A stretch of 10,391 nt of DNA, from the NCBI GenBank assembly GCA_036556325.1, contig DATBJR010000010.1:1-10391 (forward strand), in the 5' to 3' direction. This DNA comes from DASSCW01 sp036556325. Lineage in GTDB: Bacteria > Chloroflexota > Limnocylindria > QHBO01. Made by a program: the position numbers and the translations under genes. The stretch's first letter is position 1. Each line of letters starts with the position of its first letter. Shown here in pieces: positions 6,414-10,391 of the stretch. A model generated the notes under the pieces. The model did no database searches. It worked only from the letters and a program-made list of their open reading frames with translations, and had not been told where the DNA came from.

Positions 6414-7327
6414 CGGCCGCCGCCCTCCTGATCACCGCGCTGGGATGGAGCGCCTGCAGCGGGCCACCCGCCACCGCCAGCGGCAGCGGCACGCTGCGGG
6501 TGGTGGCCACGACCACGCAGGTCGGGCAGGTGGCCGCAGAGCTCGGGGGCAGCGACATGCAGCTGACGACGCTGCTCTCCCCCGGGGCTGAGGCCCACGA
6601 GCTCGAGATCACGCCGGCCCAGGCGGCAGCCATCGAGGACGCGGACGTCATCCTCGTCAGTGGCGCCGGACTCGAGACGTGGCTGGACGACACGCTGCAC
6701 ACCATTGGCGGCCAGGACAAGGTCCGTGACATGAGCCACGGCGTGGCACTGCGCATGACCGACGAGGCCGGCTCACAGGAGACCGATCCGCACTACTGGC
6801 TCACCGGCCCGAACGCCATGATCATGGTCCGCAACGTCCGCGACGCCCTGGCAGCCGCCGCACCCTCGGCGGCGGACGCCATCGCGGCCCGGGCCGATGC
6901 CTACCTGGCCCGGCTGGAAACCGCGGACAAGCGCGTCCGGGCGCTGATCGCTGACGTGCCGCAGGAGGATCGCGGCATCGTGACCAACCACGACGCGCTC
7001 GGCTACTTCATCGATGAGTACGGCCTCCGGTTCGTCGGCTCCATCTTCTCGAGCCTGGACGTCTCCGCTGACCCGAACCCGCAGCAGCTGGCCCAGCTCG
7101 TCGAAACCATCCGCGCGAACCATGTGACGGCCATCTTCAGCGAATCGGCCGTGAATCCGAAGCTGGCGCGGGCGATCGCCCAGGAGTCCGGTGCGCAGGT
7201 CGCGGATGGCGTGCTCTACACCGACTCGCTGGGCCCACCGGGCTCGGATGCCGAAACGCTCGACACCATGCTCGTTCTCGACGCGACGGTGATCCACGAC
7301 GGGCTGCTCCAGGGGAAGCGGCCCTAG
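6392..7327 (+). CDS. Metal-binding lipoprotein of Zn/Mn ABC transporter (ZnuA/TroA family)
   Basis: Extracytoplasmic solute-binding protein (cluster A-I/A9 family) that captures the metal and hands it to the permease. From the ATG at 6392 it is 311 residues. It has basic residues 2-4, a hydrophobic signal segment and a lipobox-like WSAC ending at C22 (the Trp at -3 is unusual), so it should be lipid-anchored. The four metal ligands are recognisable: H69 in GAEAHELEITP, H134 in DPHYWL, H200 in NHDALGYF and D278 in YTDSLG, matching the TroA pattern of three His and one Asp. There is no long His-rich loop of the kind seen in ZnuA of enterobacteria. It overlaps the Fur-family gene by 22 bases while the ATPase and permease genes lie on the other strand, so the importer is split across a divergent promoter. 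An ATG at 6383 would add three residues but fits the ribosome site poorly. Confidence 0.93.
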   Translation: MRRRPGLTAAALLITALGWSACSGPPATASGSGTLRVVATTTQVGQVAAELGGSDMQLTTLLSPGAEAHELEITPAQAAAIEDADVILVSGAGLETWLDDTLHTIGGQDKVRDMSHGVALRMTDEAGSQETDPHYWLTGPNAMIMVRNVRDALAAAAPSAADAIAARADAYLARLETADKRVRALIADVPQEDRGIVTNHDALGYFIDEYGLRFVGSIFSSLDVSADPNPQQLAQLVETIRANHVTAIFSESAVNPKLARAIAQESGAQVADGVLYTDSLGPPGSDAETLDTMLVLDATVIHDGLLQGKRP

Positions 7328-7397
7328 CTCTCCGGCCAGGAGCGTGCCCACGGCGATCGGTCCATGGTCCTCACCTGCCAGTCGCTCGGATACGGAA

Positions 7398-7433
7398 AGG
7401 CCCCAAGCGAAGTCCCATGTACGCTTGGAGCCT
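7398..7433 (+). terminator. Strong hairpin after lipoprotein gene, possible terminator
   Basis: The arms AGGCCCCAAGCG (7398-7409) and CGCTTGGAGCCT (7422-7433) pair over 12 positions with one C-A mismatch and a 12-base loop. It begins 71 bases after the stop of the metal-binding lipoprotein. No T-run follows (the next bases are CGGGGCGGG), so it is not a canonical intrinsic terminator. It could equally be an mRNA 3'-end stabiliser or part of a leader RNA. Confidence 0.4.
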
Positions 7434-7488
7434 CGGGGCGGGATCGGTTGCAGCCCCTGTGCCAATACCGCGGTCCTCGGAGCCCCGG

Positions 7489-7494
7489 TAAGAT
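7489..7494 (+). promoter_or_regulatory. Possible -10 box upstream of the transporter operon
   Basis: TAAGAT fits TANNNT and lies 6 bases before a GTG at 7501. It sits in the loop of a short inverted repeat (GCCCC 7482-7486 / GGGGC 7496-7500). No good -35 is visible. It may drive the downstream transporter operon with 7501 near the transcription start. Confidence 0.35.
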
Positions 7495-7500
7495 TGGGGC

Positions 7501-7584
7501 GTGCAAGCGATCGAGACGATGAACGCGATGGCTCTCCGGCCCGCGTCGCTGGTGGTGGCGGCCAGCGACGGGCCGTCTGGTTGA
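7501..7584 (+). CDS. Possible leaderless small ORF, 27 codons, upstream of transporter
   Basis: GTG at 7501 opens a 27-codon frame (begins MQAIETMNAM, ends SDGPSG) closed by TGA at 7582-7584. It has no Shine-Dalgarno site but stands 6 bases below a TAAGAT box, as leaderless genes do. A GC-rich imperfect hairpin (7557-7590) spans its end and stop codon. I do not recognise the peptide. It could be a leader peptide linked to expression of the transporter 88 bases downstream, or chance. Confidence is low. Confidence 0.25.
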   Translation: MQAIETMNAMALRPASLVVAASDGPSG

Positions 7585-7672
7585 GCCGCCGACTCACTCG
7601 ATCCTTCTCCTCCCGCCCACCCGCAGCTGAGCCGCGACCGACTGACGGTTCGCCACGCCCCGGAATCTGCTG

Positions 7673-8938
7673 ATGGACGTCTGGATCGCCGGCGGCGTCT
7701 TCGTCGCCGCGTACGCGTTGATCGCGCTCGACCGCCTGGACCGCACGCTCGTGGCGCTGCTGGCCGGGCTGCTGGTCATCGCGCTCGGGATCATCGACCA
7801 GCACGAAGCGTTCGCGGCCATCGACCTGAACGTCATCTTCCTGCTGGCCGGGATGATGGTCATCGCCTCCACGCTCGCCCGGACCGGCTTCTTCGACTGG
7901 CTGGCCATCCGGTCCGTGCGGATCGCGCACGGCGAACCGTTCCGGCTCCTCATCGTGCTGTGCGTGGTCACGGCGGTGCTCTCCGCCTTCCTGGACAACG
8001 TGACCACGGTGGTGCTGACCACGCCCATCACCCTGTCCGTGGCCGCCCGGTTGGGCATCTCGCCCATGCCGTATCTCATCGCCCAGATCCTGGCGTCGAA
8101 CATCGGCGGCACCGCCACGCTCATCGGGGACCCGCCGAACATCCTCATCGGCTCGGCGGCAGGGCTGGACTTCGCGGCCTTCCTGGCGAACCTGGGGCCG
8201 GTCACGGTGCTGGTCTTCCTGGCGTTCGTGGTGGTCATGCGCTTCGCCTTCCGCGGCGCGCTCCAGGTGCCGAGCGACCGGCGAGAGGCCGCGCTGGAGG
8301 GCACGGAAGCCACCACCATCACGGATGGGCCGCTGCTGATCCGCAGCCTCGTGGTGGTGGGGCTGACCATGGTCGGCTTCCTGCTGCACTCAGCCCTGGG
8401 GCTGGAGGCCGCCACCGTGGCGCTGCTGGGCGCGACCGTCCTGCTGCTCATCGGCGGCATCGAGCCGCACCAGGCGCTACGCGAGGTCGAGTGGTCGACG
8501 CTGTTCTTCTTCGTCGGCCTCTTCGTCCTGGTCGAGTCCATCGTGCACGTCGGCATCGTGGGCGGGGTGGCCGACGCCCTGGCCGATGCGACCCACGGCA
8601 ATGTCGGCCTGGCGAGCATCGGGCTGCTGTGGTTCTCGGCCATCGCATCGGCCCTGGTCGACAACATCCCGTACACAGCCACCGCCATCCCCGTGGTGGA
8701 CCGCCTGGTCGCTGCCGGACTGGCGGCGGAGCCGCTGTGGTGGTCGCTGGCCCTGGGCGCCTGCCTGGGCGGCAACCTGACGATCGTCGGCGCATCCGCG
8801 AACGTGGTCGTCGCCAACATGGCGGGCCGCGCCGGCCATCCCATCCGCTTCATGGAGTTCGTCCGGTACGGCGCCGTGATCGTTGTCGTGTCGCTCGTCA
8901 TCTCCACGGCCTACGTCTGGATCAGGTACCTGGCATGA
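7673..8938 (+). CDS. ArsB/NhaD family ion transporter (SLC13-like permease)
   Basis: A 421-residue inner-membrane transporter of the arsenite permease / Na+:H+ antiporter NhaD superfamily (ion transporter fold). Two inverted halves each carry the expected pair of motifs: FLDNVTT (106-112, D108-N109) and IGGTATLIGDPPN (143-155, about), then LVDNIPYT (328-335, D330-N331) and GGNLTIVGASAN (366-377). About ten to eleven helices are predicted by hydrophobicity, the usual size for the family. Whether it moves Na+/H+, arsenite or an organic anion cannot be decided; no arsR, arsC or other arsenic gene is nearby, which weakens the arsenite reading. ATG at 7673 is chosen because it starts the first helix at the usual distance; no Shine-Dalgarno site is visible. 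The stop overlaps the next small gene as ATGA. Confidence 0.92.
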   Translation: MDVWIAGGVFVAAYALIALDRLDRTLVALLAGLLVIALGIIDQHEAFAAIDLNVIFLLAGMMVIASTLARTGFFDWLAIRSVRIAHGEPFRLLIVLCVVTAVLSAFLDNVTTVVLTTPITLSVAARLGISPMPYLIAQILASNIGGTATLIGDPPNILIGSAAGLDFAAFLANLGPVTVLVFLAFVVVMRFAFRGALQVPSDRREAALEGTEATTITDGPLLIRSLVVVGLTMVGFLLHSALGLEAATVALLGATVLLLIGGIEPHQALREVEWSTLFFFVGLFVLVESIVHVGIVGGVADALADATHGNVGLASIGLLWFSAIASALVDNIPYTATAIPVVDRLVAAGLAAEPLWWSLALGACLGGNLTIVGASANVVVANMAGRAGHPIRFMEFVRYGAVIVVVSLVISTAYVWIRYLA

Positions 8939-9189
8939 CGAGCTTTCACCGGAGCGGTCCAGACACCGATCGGCGACCGGATCGTGACTGGGCGGACGCC
9001 ATCGCCCTTGGCGACGTCGTGCGGGCGGCGGGCCTCTTCGCGGCCGTCCTGCTGGTCAACGTCGTGGTCGCGGCGCTCTTCTTCATCTGGCTGCAATCCT
9101 GGGAACCGCCTGAGGTCGAGGCGAACGGGATGCTTCCGCTCCTCGGTGCGGCGCGCCCTGACGCAAAGAGAGGACGGATCCATCCATGA
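8935..9189 (+). CDS. Small single-helix membrane protein, 84 residues, unknown function
   Basis: A short gene with ATGA overlaps at both ends: its ATG (8935) overlaps the transporter stop, and its TGA (9187-9189) overlaps the next ATG. The N-terminal 30 residues are hydrophilic and rich in Arg and Asp. One membrane helix (about 31-53, AAGLFAAVLLVNVVVAALFF within it) ends in IWLQSWEPPEVE, followed by a roughly 25-residue tail. Many basic residues before the helix would put the N-terminus inside. I do not recognise a family. The exact double overlap argues strongly that it is a real gene, and its place directly after a transporter suggests an accessory or assembly partner; that is inference. 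Confidence 0.75.
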   Translation: MTSFHRSGPDTDRRPDRDWADAIALGDVVRAAGLFAAVLLVNVVVAALFFIWLQSWEPPEVEANGMLPLLGAARPDAKRGRIHP

Positions 9190-9638
9190 CCCAGCGGCCG
9201 CGCGTCGCGTTCATCCACGACTACGAGCCAATGCGACGGCTCGTGCTGGAGCTTCTGCCCGCCGCCGACATGGACGTCTACGTCGCCGAGCGAAGCTCGG
9301 TCAAGCTCCGTGCACTGGCCCGCTGGGGTCCCGAGGTCATCGTCATCGACCCGATTGACGGCGACGGCGCGTCCAAGCCCCACTTCAAGGTGGCGAACGC
9401 GATCCGGCGCCATCCCGCGCTGGGCACCAGGCCGATGATCGTCCTCGCGGCCGAGCGCGAGCTCCTCCCCACCATTGGGGACCTACAGCCGGCATCCATC
9501 CTGGGGTTGCCCTTCACCGCCGACGAGCTGGTCCGTGCCATCCGGGCAGTGCGCACCGCGCCGGTCCTTCCGTTGACCCCGCAGCGGAGCCCGCGGCATC
9601 GGCTCGATATCCTGACGCGCAGACGTGTCCACCACTGA
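9186..9638 (+). CDS. Degenerate response-regulator receiver-like protein
   Basis: A 150-residue protein with the outline of a CheY-like receiver and no output domain. The acidic pocket is H11-D12 where receivers have two acids. D55 in VIVIDPIDGDG stands at the phosphoacceptor position. The conserved Thr/Ser is replaced by Ala (A88 in IVLAAE), and the conserved Lys of the KPF motif is missing (GLPFTADEL, 107-115, with L108 at the Lys position). Loss of Thr/Ser and Lys suggests it does not switch by ordinary phosphorylation, so it may be a pseudo-receiver acting by protein contact. A Pro/Arg-rich tail of about 25 residues follows. GAGAGGA (9168-9174) lies 11 bases before the ATG. It overlaps the small membrane protein gene before it and the methyltransferase gene after it by 14 bases. 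No histidine kinase is in view. Confidence 0.72.
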   Translation: MTQRPRVAFIHDYEPMRRLVLELLPAADMDVYVAERSSVKLRALARWGPEVIVIDPIDGDGASKPHFKVANAIRRHPALGTRPMIVLAAERELLPTIGDLQPASILGLPFTADELVRAIRAVRTAPVLPLTPQRSPRHRLDILTRRRVHH

Positions 9639-10269
9639 CCACCAGATCCCGCCGGAAGACCGTGATGCGCGCCGCCGGAAATGGGACGAGCGCCATGCGG
9701 CCGGCCACATCGAGTCGGCCGATCCCAACCCGCTGCTCGTTTCGCGCACCGCCGACCTGATGCCGGGTTCGGCGCTCGACCTCGGCTGCGGCGACGGAGC
9801 GAACGCCATCTGGCTGGCCCGCCAGGGCTGGCGGGTGACCGGCGTCGACTGGTCGGGCGTGGCCCTGGCCAAGGCACGCTCCCATACGGAAGCCGCGGGG
9901 GTGAGCGTCGAGTGGGTGATGGCCGACCTCCTCAACTGGTCGCCACCCAGCGGCACGTTCGACCTCGTGGTGCTGGTCTTCCTTCACGCGTGGCCGGACG
10001 AGCGGCGGCCCATGTACGCGGGCGCGGCGCGGGCCGTGGCGCCGGGCGGCCGGCTGCTCGTCATCGGACACGACCGGACGAACCTCACCGCCGGTGCCGG
10101 GGGTCCGCAGGATCCCGAGCGCCTCTTCACCGCGGGCGAGCTCGCAGCCGAGCTGACGGCGGCGGTGCCGGACCTGGAGGTCGAGGAAGCGGCCACCGTG
10201 CGACGGTCCGTCCCCGAGGGCGAGCGGGCGCCGATCGACGCGCTCCTGCGCATGCGTCGGCGAGCGTGA
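9625..10269 (+). CDS. Class I SAM-dependent methyltransferase
   Basis: A 214-residue soluble enzyme with a Rossmann-type S-adenosylmethionine fold. Motif I ALDLGCGDGANA (50-61), the acidic residue D75 in VTGVDWS that should bind the ribose, D101 in MADLL, FDLVV (112-116) and the post-motif APGGRLLVIGHD (139-150) are all present. The pattern, including AIWLARQGWRV after motif I, resembles the TehB/thiopurine-type small-molecule methyltransferases, but the substrate cannot be named. The start is GTG at 9625, inside the end of the preceding receiver-like gene (14-base overlap), with no clear ribosome site; the N-terminal RRRKWDERHAAG matches the usual beginning of this group. Last gene of the apparent transporter operon. 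Confidence 0.9.
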   Translation: MSTTDHQIPPEDRDARRRKWDERHAAGHIESADPNPLLVSRTADLMPGSALDLGCGDGANAIWLARQGWRVTGVDWSGVALAKARSHTEAAGVSVEWVMADLLNWSPPSGTFDLVVLVFLHAWPDERRPMYAGAARAVAPGGRLLVIGHDRTNLTAGAGGPQDPERLFTAGELAAELTAAVPDLEVEEAATVRRSVPEGERAPIDALLRMRRRA

Positions 10270-10308
10270 CGCCCGGGCTCTGCATGGGCCGATCCGGCGG
10301 CTCTCTGC

Positions 10309-10314
10309 TACCCT
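10309..10314 (+). promoter_or_regulatory. Possible -10 box for the gene at the right edge
   Basis: TACCCT fits TANNNT and lies 9 bases before the GTG at 10324, in the 54-base gap after the methyltransferase stop. The spacing suggests a leaderless or nearly leaderless transcript. No -35 box is evident. Confidence 0.35.
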
Positions 10315-10323
10315 TCGCTGCCC

Positions 10324-10391
10324 GTGGCACCCATCCTTGACCTGGCCGTGGTGGTGCTCGCCGTCATGGTCTGCGTCTCACTGGGGCTGCT
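10324..10391 (+). CDS. N-terminus of a membrane protein, 3' end beyond window
   Basis: GTG at 10324 opens a frame that stays open to the window edge (22 full codons). It reads as a short N-terminal stretch, MAPILDLA, running into a hydrophobic segment (VVVLAVMVCVSLGLL), so it is an N-terminal membrane anchor or signal anchor. DUF948-like proteins begin this way, but so do many others, and 22 residues are not enough to assign a family. A TANNNT box 9 bases upstream supports the start. Confidence 0.5.
   Translation, partial: MAPILDLAVVVLAVMVCVSLGL

Larger units (their letters stand above)
7328..7672. other. Intergenic region, 345 bases, structured but without a recognised gene
   Basis: No protein with recognisable similarity appears on either strand. 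The stretch contains a long hairpin (7398-7433), a short hairpin (7482-7500) overlapping a TANNNT box, a possible 27-codon ORF (7501-7584) and a further imperfect hairpin (7557-7590) followed by a pyrimidine-rich run (about 7601-7620). I compared it by eye with tRNA, TPP, FMN, cobalamin, Mn, Mg and fluoride riboswitch consensus sequences and found no convincing match. It probably holds the 3' end of the lipoprotein mRNA and the promoter or leader of the transporter operon. Confidence 0.6.

Noticed and set aside
7380..7500. tRNA or known riboswitch in the hairpin-rich intergenic part
   Set aside because: No T-arm or anticodon arrangement and no match by eye to conserved cores of common riboswitches; only generic hairpins can be supported.
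7324..7506. 60-residue minus-strand frame in the intergenic gap
   Set aside because: Needs a TTG start, has no ribosome site, and the Pro/Arg/Ser/Trp-rich translation resembles chance ORFs in GC-rich spacers.
7344..7673. 109-residue plus-strand frame in the intergenic gap whose TGA overlaps the transporter ATG
   Set aside because: The TGATG overlap is attractive, but the Arg/Ser/Pro/Gly-rich translation, weak GTG start without ribosome site and lack of any motif make it most likely non-coding.
6773..8907. Long minus-strand frames (6773-8389 and 7594-8907) opposite lipoprotein and transporter genes
   Set aside because: Composition biased to His/Gln/Arg/Gly or Ser/Thr/Arg with no domains; they are shadows of the plus-strand genes and run through the intergenic gap only by chance.
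7673..8938. Calling the transporter an arsenite pump
   Set aside because: The superfamily also includes Na+/H+ antiporters and other anion transporters, and no arsenic resistance gene is nearby to support arsenite specificity.
10270..10300. Terminator after the methyltransferase gene
   Set aside because: Only a short GCCC/GGGC inverted repeat (about 4 bp) and no T-run; too weak to call.

Overview
The window is GC-rich bacterial DNA (my estimate is high 60s percent G+C) packed with genes. Most neighbours overlap or nearly touch. I see no rRNA, tRNA, CRISPR array, insertion sequence or phage gene. No gene gives a firm taxonomic call. A DUF5317-type membrane domain next to a membrane-linked HD-GYP protein, several GTG starts and start codons sitting just below TANNNT boxes would fit a Chloroflexota lineage. 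A high-GC actinobacterium is the main alternative. The placement is inference.

Region 1 (1-2797, + strand). The 3' part of a membrane-anchored HD-GYP (c-di-GMP phosphodiesterase-type) gene overlaps by 11 bases a gene for a 648-residue protein. That protein joins an N-terminal DUF5317-like membrane domain to a complete MFS_3-type exporter.

Region 2 (2807-7327). This is a divergent metal-homeostasis locus. On the minus strand, an ABC ATPase (5942-5145), an ABC-3 family permease (5148-4246) and a YibE/F-family membrane protein (4249-2807) are joined by two 4-base start/stop overlaps. On the plus strand, a Fur-family repressor (5988) overlaps a TroA/ZnuA-type metal-binding lipoprotein. The 45-bp divergent spacer holds a 19-bp near-palindrome covering a likely -10 box, a good candidate Fur/Zur operator. 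The whole reads as high-affinity Zn (or Mn) uptake with its own repressor, with YibE/F as an unexpected third cistron. The ATPase and permease both end in histidine-rich tails.

Region 3 (7328-7672). A 345-base stretch without a recognised gene holds a strong 12-bp hairpin, a possible leaderless 27-codon ORF and a second hairpin around that ORF's stop.

Region 4 (7673-10269, + strand). An ArsB/NhaD-type ion transporter, an 84-residue single-helix membrane protein of unknown function, a degenerate response-regulator receiver and a class I SAM methyltransferase follow one another with 4-, 4- and 14-base overlaps, so probably form one operon. The window ends in the first 22 codons of a new GTG-started membrane protein (10324 onward).

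I found no single spectacular system. The points most worth a second look are the metal divergon with YibE/F and histidine tails, the DUF5317-MFS fusion, and the transporter / small membrane protein / pseudo-receiver / methyltransferase operon.
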